Assembly: GCA_019424905.1 (NCBI GenBank)
Contig: JAHYYP010000014.1
Span: 1-40,162 of the forward strand
Source of the DNA: Collinsella sp.
Lineage (GTDB): Bacteria > Actinomycetota > Coriobacteriia > Coriobacteriales > Coriobacteriaceae
Direction of reading: 5' to 3'
DNA: 40,162 bases
The position numbers and the translations under genes were made by a program. Positions 31,873 through 39,252 of this stretch are shown here, in pieces; the first letter of the stretch is position 1; every line of letters starts with the position of its first letter. The notes beneath the pieces were generated by a model, which did no database searches, had not been told where the DNA came from, and was given only the letters and a program-made list of their open reading frames with translations.

Positions 31873-32663
31873 TAGAAGACCACCACCTTGGAAGCATCAA
31901 ACACGGGGCCGCACATGCAGGCGCCCTTCATACCGTCGACCGTCTCGACATTGCAGGTGTTGCAGGCGCCAAAGCCACAGCTCATCATGCGCTCGAGCGA
32001 CACCTCGCAGTACGCGCCGGCCTCGGCGGCAGCGGCGGCGACCTTCTTCATCATGACGGCGGGACCACAGCTGGCGACGTAGTCGTAACCGCCCTCGCCG
32101 AGCAGCTCGGCGGCAGGATCGGTGCAGAAGCCGTGCGTGCCGAGCGAGCCGTCGTCGGTGCATACGTTGACCGTATCGCAGAGCGCGCGGAACTCATCGA
32201 TGCCCACGGCCTTGGACGCGGTGCAAAAGCCCAGGCACACGTCGACGGCCACACCCTGCTCGGCAAGCTTGCCGGCAAGGCACAGCACGGGCGGAACGCC
32301 GATGCCGCCCGCCACGAGCAGCGCCTTCCTGGTGCCCTCGGGCACAAGCCAGCCGCGGCCGCCGGGGCCCAGCAGGTTAGAGGTGGAACCTGGGGCCATC
32401 TGCGACAGACGACGGGTGTCGTCGCCCACGACGGCGTACCACAGCTCGACGGTACCGGCCTGGGCGTCGGCGCGATAGAAGCTCAGGGGCACGCGAAGCA
32501 GCGAGGACGCATCGCCGGGCACGGCGATGTTCACAAACTGACCGGGCTTGAGCGCACTTGCAAGCTTGGGGGCCGAGATGACGAGCGAGAAGATGCCGTC
32601 GGCGATCTCCTGGTTCGATACGACCTCGAAGTCGTGCATGCGTGCAGTGGAAGGTGTGGGCAT
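31872..32663 (-). CDS. pyrK: Dihydroorotate dehydrogenase electron transfer subunit
   Basis: PyrK carries FAD and a [2Fe-2S] cluster and links PyrD to NAD+. The 263-residue product has the FAD-binding RVPLSFYRA at about residue 57 and a nucleotide-binding LLVAGGIGVPPVLCLA. Cluster cysteines are in MMSCGFGACNTC plus GACMCG at about C229, C234, C237 and C249 or C251. The start is ATG at 32661-32663 with TTGGAGCG upstream. It follows pyrC after 92 bases that include a GC-rich hairpin. Secure by motif and context. Confidence 0.94.
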   Translation of the reverse strand: MPTPSTARMHDFEVVSNQEIADGIFSLVISAPKLASALKPGQFVNIAVPGDASSLLRVPLSFYRADAQAGTVELWYAVVGDDTRRLSQMAPGSTSNLLGPGGRGWLVPEGTRKALLVAGGIGVPPVLCLAGKLAEQGVAVDVCLGFCTASKAVGIDEFRALCDTVNVCTDDGSLGTHGFCTDPAAELLGEGGYDYVASCGPAVMMKKVAAAAAEAGAYCEVSLERMMSCGFGACNTCNVETVDGMKGACMCGPVFDASKVVVF

Positions 32664-32710
32664 AGACGCTCCAATCCCCCATGCGGTTGCATGGTCAAAA
32701 CGAACAGAAA

Positions 32711-32735
32711 GCGCGGCACCGCAAGGGCACCGCGC
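32711..32735 (-). terminator. GC-rich hairpin between pyrC and pyrK (weak terminator or processing site)
   Basis: GCGCGG pairs with CCGCGC (32735-32730 with 32716-32711 on the minus strand), extended by inner GCC/GG pairs, and is followed by the broken T-rich CTTTCTGTTCGTTTT. It could partly terminate or slow transcription inside the operon, lowering pyrKDF relative to pyrRBC. Confidence 0.45.
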
Positions 32736-32755
32736 ACAAAAGCGATAAGGCTATG

Positions 32756-34045
32756 CTAGCAGATGCAGCCGTCGGCGAGCGTCTGCTTACCGCCGACAAA
32801 TACATCGGTGGCACGACCGGTAAGCGTGCGGCCGGCAAAACCGGAGTTCTCGGCACGCGACTCGTATCCATCCTCGCCGACCGTCCAGGTGGCGGACGCG
32901 TCGAACACGGTCAGGTCGGCAACGGAGCCCGCCTTGACCTGAACCTGGTCGAGGCCCAGGATCTCACGCGGCTTGATGGCCATGAGCTCGACCATGCGGC
33001 CCATACTCATCTTGCCCGTGTTGACCAGCTCGGTGAGTACGAGCGACAGCGAGGTCTCGAGGCCGATCATGCCAAAGGGCGCAAGCTCGAACTCGCGCGC
33101 CTTCTCCCACGGGGTGTGGGGAGCGTGATCGGTGACGATAGCGTCGACGGTGCCGTCGATGACGCCCTGACGGATGGCCTCGGCGTCCTCGTCGGTGCGC
33201 AGCGGCGGGTTGACCTTGAGCGAGGTGTTGTAGGTCTCGTCCAGGTCGTTCTCGGTCAGGAACATGTGGTGCGGAGTGGCCTCGCAGGTAACCTGAACAC
33301 CAGCGGCCTTACCGGCACGCACGATCTCCAGGCCATGGGCGGTGGAGATGTGCTGGATGTGCAGCTTGGCACCGGTCAGCTTGGCGATCTCGATGTCGCG
33401 GGCGATCTGGAGCTCCTCGCCGGCAGCCGGCCAGCCCTCGAGAGCCAGACGGGTCGAGACCTTGCCCTCGTTGATCTGGCCGTGGCCGACCAGGTCCTCG
33501 TCCTGGCAGTGGCTCATAAAGACCTTGCCGAACATCTTGCCGTAGTCCATGCAGCGACGGAGCATGCCCGCACCCTGCACGCCGCGACCGTCGTCGGTGA
33601 AGGCGACGGCGCCGTGGGCGACCATATCGCCCATCTCGGACATGGCCTCGCCCTTAAGACCGCGGGTCATGGCGCCCGACGGATAGACGCGGCAGTGACC
33701 GACCTCGGCAGCGCGGGACTTGACGAACTCCACGACGGTGCCGTTATCGGTGACGGGATCGGTGTTGGGCATGGCGCACACGCCGGTGAAGCCGCCCTTG
33801 GCAGCTGCGCGGGTACCGCTCTCGATGTCCTCTTTGACCTCATAGCCGGGCTCGCGAAGGTGAACGTGCATATCCACCAGGCCAGGGACGAGGTACTTGC
33901 CGGAAAGGTCGCGGACCTCGGCTCCCTCGACGGCGAGATTCTCGCCGACCTCGGCGATCTTGTCGCCGTCAATCAGGACGTCAACGACACCGTCAAGCTC
34001 GACGGACGGGTCGACGACGTGGGCATTCTTAAGAAGCAAGGCCAT
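32756..34045 (-). CDS. pyrC: Dihydroorotase (PyrC, type I)
   Basis: Dihydroorotase closes N-carbamoyl-aspartate to dihydroorotate. The 429-residue product has the metal motif VDMHVHLREPG at about residue 58 and GGFTGVCAMPNTDPV. It also has HIQHISTAHGLE, TCEATPHHMFL and DAIVTDHAPHT, with metal-binding histidines and the catalytic aspartate. The ATG at 34043-34045 has GGAGGTG six bases upstream and lies inside the end of pyrB (17-base overlap). Length and motifs match the 45-kDa zinc form of Gram-positive bacteria. Confidence 0.96.
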   Translation of the reverse strand: MALLLKNAHVVDPSVELDGVVDVLIDGDKIAEVGENLAVEGAEVRDLSGKYLVPGLVDMHVHLREPGYEVKEDIESGTRAAAKGGFTGVCAMPNTDPVTDNGTVVEFVKSRAAEVGHCRVYPSGAMTRGLKGEAMSEMGDMVAHGAVAFTDDGRGVQGAGMLRRCMDYGKMFGKVFMSHCQDEDLVGHGQINEGKVSTRLALEGWPAAGEELQIARDIEIAKLTGAKLHIQHISTAHGLEIVRAGKAAGVQVTCEATPHHMFLTENDLDETYNTSLKVNPPLRTDEDAEAIRQGVIDGTVDAIVTDHAPHTPWEKAREFELAPFGMIGLETSLSLVLTELVNTGKMSMGRMVELMAIKPREILGLDQVQVKAGSVADLTVFDASATWTVGEDGYESRAENSGFAGRTLTGRATDVFVGGKQTLADGCIC

Positions 34046-34973
34046 TATCGGCACCTCCAAGCAGCAGATACAGGATAGCCATACGCACGCAGATACCGGC
34101 GTAGACCTGCTCCAGGATGACGGAGCGTTGCGGGTGGTCGGCCATATAGGAGTCGAACTCGACGCCGCGGTTGATGGGGCCCGGGTGGCAGATGATCGCA
34201 TCGGGCTTCATGAGCTTCTCGCGGTCCTTGGTCAAGCCGAAGAGCTTGTGGTACTCGCGAATGGTCGGGAACGGGGCACCTTCGAGGCGCTCCTGCTGCA
34301 CGCGCAGCATGTAGACGACGTCCAGCTCGGGCAGGACGGAATCGAGGTCGCTCGTCACGTGGTCGCAGCCCAGGACCTCGGGCGCCGGCGGCAGCAGCGT
34401 GCCGGGGGCGACGGCGTAGGTCTCGCAGCCCATGATCTTAAGGGCGGGGATCAGCGAGCCGCAGACGCGGGAGTGCGCGATATCGCCGACGACGGCGACC
34501 TTCAAACCGTGGAAGTCACCCTTGTGCTCCCAGATGGTGTACAGGTCCAGCAGGGCCTGCGTGGGGTGGTTGTGCTTGCCGTCGCCAGCGCAGATGACGC
34601 TCGCGGGCGAGTTCTGCGTGACGATGTAGGGCGCGCCGGCGTGCTTGTCGCGCACGACGATGCAGTCGATCTTGTAGGCGTTAAGGGTCTCGACGGTATC
34701 GACGAGGCTCTCGCCCTTGACCGTGGAGGTCGAAGAGCCGCCAAAGTTAAGGCTGTCGGCCGAAAGACGCTTCTCGGCGAGCTCGAAGGAGCTGCGGGTG
34801 CGCGTCGAGGGCTCGTTGAACATGTTGACGATGGTCTTGCCCTTGAGCGTGGGGACCTTTTTGATCGCACGCTCGTTGACCTCGGAGAACGCCTTGGCGG
34901 TCTCGAGGATGAGCTTGATGTCCTCTTCGGAGTACTCGGTAATGTCGATCAGGTGCTTATGGTTGAACGCCAC
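34029..34973 (-). CDS. pyrB: Aspartate carbamoyltransferase catalytic subunit
   Basis: PyrB joins carbamoyl phosphate and aspartate, the committed step of pyrimidine synthesis. The 314-residue product has the carbamoyl phosphate motif FNEPSTRTRSSFE, then HNHPTQALLDLYTIWE and a CHPGPINRGVE segment near the end. The best start is GTG at 34971-34973, since GGGAGGTGA lies eight bases or so upstream. A GTG four codons earlier would overlap that very ribosome-binding site and is unlikely. No pyrI regulatory subunit follows, consistent with Gram-positive enzymes. It sits four bases after pyrR. Confidence 0.95.
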   Translation of the reverse strand: MAFNHKHLIDITEYSEEDIKLILETAKAFSEVNERAIKKVPTLKGKTIVNMFNEPSTRTRSSFELAEKRLSADSLNFGGSSTSTVKGESLVDTVETLNAYKIDCIVVRDKHAGAPYIVTQNSPASVICAGDGKHNHPTQALLDLYTIWEHKGDFHGLKVAVVGDIAHSRVCGSLIPALKIMGCETYAVAPGTLLPPAPEVLGCDHVTSDLDSVLPELDVVYMLRVQQERLEGAPFPTIREYHKLFGLTKDREKLMKPDAIICHPGPINRGVEFDSYMADHPQRSVILEQVYAGICVRMAILYLLLGGADNGLAS

Positions 34974-34977
34974 GGTA

Positions 34978-35562
34978 CTACTCACCTCCCAGCGGCGCGG
35001 AGCCCACGTGGGAACCCGGCGCGACGTCGTTAATCTCGACGGCAGTGTGGCCGTCGACTTCCTTCATATATAAGTGCACGTTCTCCTCATGCGACGAGGG
35101 AACGTTCTTGCCGACAAAGTCCGGCGAGATGGGGAGCTCACGGTGGCCGCGGTCAACGAGGACTGCCAGCTCAATACGGCTCGGACGGCCCAGATCCATG
35201 ACGGCGTCGAGAGCGGCGCGAATGGTACGGCCCGTATACAGGATGTCGTCCACCAGCACGACGCGCTTGCCGTCAACGCTAAAGGGAATGTTGGTGGCGT
35301 GGATCGCGGGAGCGAAATTGGTAGCGTAGTCATCGCGGTAGAAGCTGATGTCGAGGCTGCCGAGCGGAACGTCGACGCCCTCGATCTCCTTGATCTCCTC
35401 GGCGAGTTTCTTTGCCAGAAGGTCGCCGCGCGTGACGATGCCGACCAGAGCGAGGTCTTCACAGCCCTCGTTGCGCTCGAGAATCTCGTGCGCGATGCGG
35501 GTCATCGCTCGATTGACGGCGGTCTCGTCCATGATGACCGCCTTGGGGGAAGTCGTGCCCAT
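34978..35562 (-). CDS. pyrR: PyrR, pyr operon RNA-binding attenuator and uracil phosphoribosyltransferase-like protein
   Basis: PyrR senses UMP or UTP against PRPP and binds a hairpin in pyr mRNA to promote termination; some versions also have uracil phosphoribosyltransferase activity. The 194-residue product has the PRPP-binding VVLVDDILYTGRTIRAALDA at about residue 100, the family segment GSLDISFYRDD, and LVDRGHRELPISPDFVGK. The start is ATG at 35560-35562 with GAAGGAGAT upstream. It is the first gene of the operon, and the leader just upstream contains a candidate PyrR hairpin and a terminator, so it likely controls its own transcript. Confidence 0.95.
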   Translation of the reverse strand: MGTTSPKAVIMDETAVNRAMTRIAHEILERNEGCEDLALVGIVTRGDLLAKKLAEEIKEIEGVDVPLGSLDISFYRDDYATNFAPAIHATNIPFSVDGKRVVLVDDILYTGRTIRAALDAVMDLGRPSRIELAVLVDRGHRELPISPDFVGKNVPSSHEENVHLYMKEVDGHTAVEINDVAPGSHVGSAPLGGE

Positions 35563-35601
35563 CGATCTCCTTCCTCACATGTCTTGACTGCTGACACAGT
35601 C

Positions 35602-35642
35602 AAAAAAATAGATGCCCGACCGCTCAAAGCGGACCAGACACC
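35602..35642 (-). terminator. Attenuator terminator in the pyr leader
   Basis: On the minus strand GGTGTCTGG (35642-35634) pairs with TCGGGCATC (35619-35611), counting G-U pairs. CCGCT (35632-35628) pairs with AGCGG (35624-35620), separated by one bulged base. TA and seven T follow (35608-35602). It stands 40 bases before pyrR, so it can only control the pyr genes. Confidence 0.7.
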
Positions 35643-35691
35643 CACAGGAAGGGCTGCTCTTTGGCAGCTATGTAATTCCATGTGGGTATCT
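35637..35691 (-). promoter_or_regulatory. Candidate PyrR-binding hairpin (anti-antiterminator)
   Basis: AGATACCCACA (35691-35681) pairs with TGTGGGTGTCT (35647-35637) as an 11-bp helix with one G-U pair. The upper helix GCTGC/GCAGC (35668-35664 with 35657-35653) carries the hexaloop CAAAGA. Known PyrR sites have a hexaloop of the form CNGNGA, so five of six positions are compatible. The lower 3' strand overlaps the first strand of the terminator, so the structures compete. Function is inferred from position and shape. Confidence 0.6.
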
Positions 35692-35793
35692 CGTACCCCT
35701 TTAATGGTCAAGGGATAGTGTAGCCAACCTCGAGCTTAATTGCGAGCATAAATACAGAGCAATCCGTAAACGGAGCCCGATGCTCAATAAACC

Positions 35794-35822
35794 TATATAT
35801 ATTTTTGGGACGAGCTTGAAAA
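35794..35822 (-). promoter_or_regulatory. Candidate promoter of the pyr operon
   Basis: On the minus strand TTTTCA (35822-35817), 17 bases, then TATATA (35799-35794). Each hexamer matches four of six consensus bases. It would give a leader of about 225 bases that contains the PyrR hairpin and the attenuator. Its -35 overlaps that of the divergent rpmB promoter. Confidence 0.45.
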
Positions 35823-35844
35823 CGTACGCACGAGCTGGCATAAT
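35816..35844 (+). promoter_or_regulatory. Candidate upstream promoter (P1) for rpmB
   Basis: TTGAAA (35816-35821), a 17-base spacer ending in TGG, then CATAAT (35839-35844). This is a near-consensus -35, correct spacing and an extended -10. The start point would be near 35851, about 160 bases before rpmB. Confidence 0.55.
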
Positions 35845-35950
35845 CCCCTCTGCTGCACGCAAATCGGATCTACGTCCAGGGCCGTGGCGTGAGCACTATC
35901 GCCAAAAGAGAAATATCTCTGTGTAGATTACGCACAGGGATCTGCTTCTG

Positions 35951-35959
35951 TGCTATAGT
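35951..35959 (+). promoter_or_regulatory. Extended -10 promoter (P2) of rpmB
   Basis: TGCTATAGT, identical to the extended -10 upstream of rpsT, lies 55 bases before the rpmB ATG. No clear -35. The short leader fits a ribosomal protein gene. Confidence 0.6.
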
Positions 35960-36013
35960 TCAGGCTTGTTTGTTAACGCGACATGTTCGTTTGTCGCCCA
36001 AGGAGGGTCAGTT

Positions 36014-36202
36014 ATGTCCAAAGTTTGCGAAGTTTGCGGTAAGCACCCCGTTGCCGGTCGCTCCATCAGCCACTCTCACCGCGTCACCAACCGTAAGTTC
36101 CGCCCCAACATCCAGCGCGTCTACGTCGTCGTCGATGGTCACCGTCGCAAGATGAACGTTTGCTCCACCTGCCTCAAGTCCGGCAAGGTTGCGCGCTCCT
36201 AA
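36014..36202 (+). CDS. rpmB: 50S ribosomal protein L28, zinc-binding form
   Basis: The 62-residue product begins MSKVCEVCGKHPVAGRSISH and has NRKFRPNIQRV, the L28 core. It contains two CxxC pairs (C5/C8 and C50/C53), the zinc-ribbon form. Some actinobacteria keep a second, zinc-free copy that is used when zinc is scarce; none is in this window. The ATG at 36014 has GGAGG upstream. It is a single-gene unit with two candidate promoters and a strong terminator, divergent from the pyr operon. Confidence 0.96.
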   Translation: MSKVCEVCGKHPVAGRSISHSHRVTNRKFRPNIQRVYVVVDGHRRKMNVCSTCLKSGKVARS

Positions 36203-36271
36203 ATAAGGTCTTACCAACAAGTACCTCGGACTCTCCGGGTCAAAGACCTCGCGTTCACATAGAACTTACCA

Positions 36272-36303
36272 AAGGCGCCCTCCCCTACGGAGGGCGCCTT
36301 TTT
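36272..36303 (+). terminator. Intrinsic terminator of rpmB
   Basis: GGCGCCCTCC (36274-36283) pairs perfectly with GGAGGGCGCC (36289-36298) around a five-base loop. TTTTT (36299-36303) follows. Confidence 0.95.
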
Positions 36304-36306
36304 GCA

Positions 36307-36364
36307 CTCATTGGGGACAGGCTTACATGAGCGAAAACACCCGTGTAAGCCTGTCCCCAATGAG
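36307..36364. repeat. 21-bp perfect inverted repeat with GGGGACAGGC core (REP-like)
   Basis: Bases 36307-36327 are the exact reverse complement of 36344-36364, around a 16-base loop. The arms contain TTGGGGACAGGC/GCCTGTCCCCAA. Repeats of this general kind occur scattered in many gut bacteria and some are tied to REP-associated transposases; membership is inferred. No T-tract follows. It stands directly after the rpmB terminator and is distinct from the elements near 8 kb. Confidence 0.8.
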
Positions 36365-36393
36365 CGGGGCGATGCACTGGTAGATAGTTTAGT

Positions 36394-36423
36394 TAAAACG
36401 CTTCAGTTTATTGAAGCGTTTTA
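36394..36423. promoter_or_regulatory. 12-bp perfect inverted repeat upstream of adhE
   Basis: TAAAACGCTTCA (36394-36405) pairs with TGAAGCGTTTTA (36412-36423) around the six bases GTTTAT. The A-tract on one side and T-tract on the other would allow a two-way terminator. Its place 45 bases upstream of the adhE -10 would also suit an operator. It does not match the Rex site TTGTTAAN6TTAACAA. Confidence 0.6.
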
Positions 36424-36466
36424 GTGTGCCTTTTACAGGAATCTGACCGTTCGCCGAATAATTTCT

Positions 36467-36475
36467 TGCTATCAT
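36467..36475 (+). promoter_or_regulatory. Extended -10 promoter of adhE
   Basis: TGCTATCAT is an extended -10 located 40 bases before the adhE ATG. No clear -35. It resembles the boxes of rpsT and rpmB. Confidence 0.6.
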
Positions 36476-36515
36476 GCAAGGCGTAGGGTAAATCTCCGAT
36501 CGCAAGGAGACACAA

Positions 36516-39164
36516 ATGGTGAAAAAGTCACCGGAAAACACTACTCCCGCAATTGTGGACAACGTAGAGGCGCTTGAGGCCAAGCTCGCTCAGATGCGAG
36601 AGGCCCAGGCGCTTTTTGCTACGTACACGCAGGAGCAGGTCGACAAGATCTTCTATGAGGCCGCCATGGCCGCCAACAAGGCTCGTATCCCGTTGGCGAA
36701 GATGGCCATCGAGGAGACCGGCCGCGGCGTTCTTGAGGACAAGGTCATCAAGAACCACTACGCCGCAGAGTACATCTACAACGCTTACAAGAACACCAAG
36801 ACCTGTGGTGTCCTGGAGCGCGACGAGGCTTACGGCATCACCAAGATCGCCGAGCCCATCGGCATCGTGGGCGCCGTCATCCCGACGACCAACCCCACCT
36901 CCACCGCGATCTTCAAGACGCTGATCAGCCTGAAGACCCGCAACGCCATCATCATCTCCCCGCACCCGGCTGCCGCCAAGTGCACCATCGCCGCTGCCAA
37001 GCTCGTGCTTGACGCCGCCGTCAAGGCCGGTGCCCCCGAGGGCATCATCGGCTGGGTTGATGTCCCCTCCATCGAGCTGACCAACATGGTCATGCGCGAC
37101 GTCGACATCATCCTCGCCACCGGTGGCCCGGGCATGGTCAAGGCCGCTTACTCCTCGGGCAAGCCCGCGCTGGGCGTTGGCGCCGGTAACACCCCGGTCG
37201 TCATCGACGACACCGCCGACGTGCTGCTCGCCGTCAACTCCATCATCCACTCCAAGACCTTCGACAACGGCATGATCTGCGCTTCCGAGCAGTCCGTGAC
37301 CGTCATCGACACCATCTATGACCAGGTCAAGGCCGAGTTCCAGAAGCGCGGCTGCTACTTCGTCAAGCAGGGTGCCGAGATGGAGGCCCTGCGTGCCGCC
37401 ATGTTCAAGAACGGCGCCCTCGATCACCGCATCCCCGGCATGGCTGCCGCCAAGATCGCCGAGCTCGCCGGCATCGAGGTTCCCGCCAAGACCAAGATCC
37501 TGATCGCCGAGGTCACCTCTACCGACCCCGCCAAGGAGGAGTTCTCCCACGAGAAGCTCTCCCCGGTCCTGGCCATGTACCACGCCAAGGACTTCCAGGA
37601 GGCCGTCGACAAGGCCGAGCACCTGGTGCTCGCCGGTGGCCCGGGCCACACCGCCTCTCTGTACGTGCACCCCGCCCAGGCCGAGAAGATCAGCCTGTTC
37701 GAGCACGTCATGAAAGCCTGCCGTATCGTCATCAACACCCCGTCCTCGCACGGCGGCATCGGTGACCTGTACAACTTTGGCATGAAGCCGTCTCTGACCC
37801 TGGGCTGCGGCTCCTGGGGCGGCAACTCCGTCTCCGAGAACGTTGGGGTGAAGCACTTGATCAACGTTAAGACTGTAGCCGAGCGCCGTGAGAACATGCT
37901 GTGGTTCCGCGCTCCCGAGAAGGTCTACTTCAAGAAGGGTTCCACGCCCGTCGCCCTCGACGAGCTCGGTACCGTCATGGGCAAGAAGCGCGCCTTCATC
38001 GTCACCGACCAGTTCCTCTTCAAGAATGGCAACACCCGCGCCATCGAGGCCAAGCTCGACGAGATGGGCATCGCCCACGACTGCTTCTACGACGTCGAGC
38101 CCGATCCGTCGCTTCAGTGCGCACGTCGCGGCGCCAAGCAGATGGCTCTCTTTGAGCCGGATGTCATCATCGCCGTCGGCGGTGGCTCCGCTATGGACGC
38201 CGGCAAGATCATGTGGATGATGTACGAGCACCCCGAGTGCAAGTTTGAGGACATGGCCATGGACTTCATGGACATCCGCAAGCGTATCTTCACCTTCCCC
38301 GAGATGGGCAAGAAGGCCTACTTCGTTGCCGTCCCGACCTCTTCGGGTACCGGCTCCGAGTGCACGCCGTTCGCCATCATCACCGACAAGGAGACCGGCA
38401 TCAAGTGGCCGCTCGCCGACTACGCGCTGCTCCCCAACATGGCTATCGTCGACGCCGACAACTGCATGACCGCCCCGCGCGGCCTGACCGCTGCCTCCGG
38501 CATCGACGTCATGACCCACGCCATCGAGTCCTACGTCTCCATCATGGCTTCCGACTACACCAAGGGCCTCTCCGAGCGCGCTGCCAAGCTCGTCTTCGAG
38601 AACCTGCCCTCCAGCTTCACGAACGGCGCCAAGGACCCGCATGCCCGCGAGGAGATGCACAACGCCTCCTGCATGGCCGGTATGGCCTTCGCCAACGCCT
38701 TCCTGGGCCTCAACCACTCCATGGCCCACAAGCTCGGCGCTTTCCATCACCTGCCCCACGGTCTCGCCAACGCCGTCATCCTGACTCGCGTCATGCGCTA
38801 CAACGCCGCCGAGGCTCCCGTCAAGATGGGTACCTTCTCCCAGTATCCTTACCCCAACGCGCTGCACAACTACGCCGAGATGGCCAAGTACTGCGGCATC
38901 GAGGGCAAGGACGACAAGGAGGTCTTCGAGAACTTCATCACGAAGCTCGAGGAGCTCAAGGACTTCATCGGCGTCAAGAAGACCATCGCCGACTACGGTG
39001 TTGACGAGCAGTACTTCCTCGACACCCTCGACGAGATGACCGAGCAGGCATTCAACGACCAGTGCACCGGCGCTAACCCGCGCTACCCGCTCATGAGCGA
39101 GATCAAGGAGCTCTACCTGGACGCCTACTACGGCCGCGAGCCCCAGGACTACGCCGTCTGCTAG
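36516..39164 (+). CDS. adhE: Bifunctional acetaldehyde-CoA / alcohol dehydrogenase AdhE
   Basis: AdhE reduces acetyl-CoA to acetaldehyde and then ethanol, regenerating two NAD+ in fermentation, and forms long helical filaments (spirosomes). The 882-residue product has an N-terminal aldehyde dehydrogenase half with the catalytic cysteine at about C255 (NGMICASEQS). The C-terminal iron alcohol dehydrogenase half has GGGSAMDAGK, TSSGTGSECTPF, DVMTHAIESYVS and HSMAHKLGAFHHLPHG, whose histidines bind iron. The ATG has AAGGAGA five bases upstream. Codon use is extremely biased to C-ending codons, more than its neighbours, which suggests very high expression. It is transcribed alone or with the kinase downstream. 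Confidence 0.97.
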   Translation: MVKKSPENTTPAIVDNVEALEAKLAQMREAQALFATYTQEQVDKIFYEAAMAANKARIPLAKMAIEETGRGVLEDKVIKNHYAAEYIYNAYKNTKTCGVLERDEAYGITKIAEPIGIVGAVIPTTNPTSTAIFKTLISLKTRNAIIISPHPAAAKCTIAAAKLVLDAAVKAGAPEGIIGWVDVPSIELTNMVMRDVDIILATGGPGMVKAAYSSGKPALGVGAGNTPVVIDDTADVLLAVNSIIHSKTFDNGMICASEQSVTVIDTIYDQVKAEFQKRGCYFVKQGAEMEALRAAMFKNGALDHRIPGMAAAKIAELAGIEVPAKTKILIAEVTSTDPAKEEFSHEKLSPVLAMYHAKDFQEAVDKAEHLVLAGGPGHTASLYVHPAQAEKISLFEHVMKACRIVINTPSSHGGIGDLYNFGMKPSLTLGCGSWGGNSVSENVGVKHLINVKTVAERRENMLWFRAPEKVYFKKGSTPVALDELGTVMGKKRAFIVTDQFLFKNGNTRAIEAKLDEMGIAHDCFYDVEPDPSLQCARRGAKQMALFEPDVIIAVGGGSAMDAGKIMWMMYEHPECKFEDMAMDFMDIRKRIFTFPEMGKKAYFVAVPTSSGTGSECTPFAIITDKETGIKWPLADYALLPNMAIVDADNCMTAPRGLTAASGIDVMTHAIESYVSIMASDYTKGLSERAAKLVFENLPSSFTNGAKDPHAREEMHNASCMAGMAFANAFLGLNHSMAHKLGAFHHLPHGLANAVILTRVMRYNAAEAPVKMGTFSQYPYPNALHNYAEMAKYCGIEGKDDKEVFENFITKLEELKDFIGVKKTIADYGVDEQYFLDTLDEMTEQAFNDQCTGANPRYPLMSEIKELYLDAYYGREPQDYAVC

Positions 39165-39182
39165 TTTTTAGCACGGTTATTT

Positions 39183-39219
39183 GCGGCGGGGGTGCACGGG
39201 TGTACGCACGCCCCCGCCG
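39183..39219 (+). terminator. GC-rich hairpin after adhE
   Basis: CGGCGGGGG (39184-39192) pairs with CCCCCGCCG (39211-39219), with an inner TGC/GCA and a loop. The downstream sequence TTGCTTCT is only weakly T-rich. It probably acts as a partial terminator or an RNA-stabilising end between adhE and the kinase. Confidence 0.55.
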
Positions 39220-39252
39220 TTGCTTCTATCGCATCGTTGAAAGGATGCAATC

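Noticed and set aside
35845..35950. tRNA or small RNA gene in the pyrR-rpmB gap
   Set aside because: Only short hairpins are seen; no cloverleaf and no T-tract terminator.
36394..36423. Rex operator before adhE
   Set aside because: The dyad sequence and spacing do not fit the Rex consensus.
36528..38867. Open frame of about 780 codons antisense to adhE
   Set aside because: A shadow of the extreme C-ending codon bias of adhE; no start signal or family resemblance.
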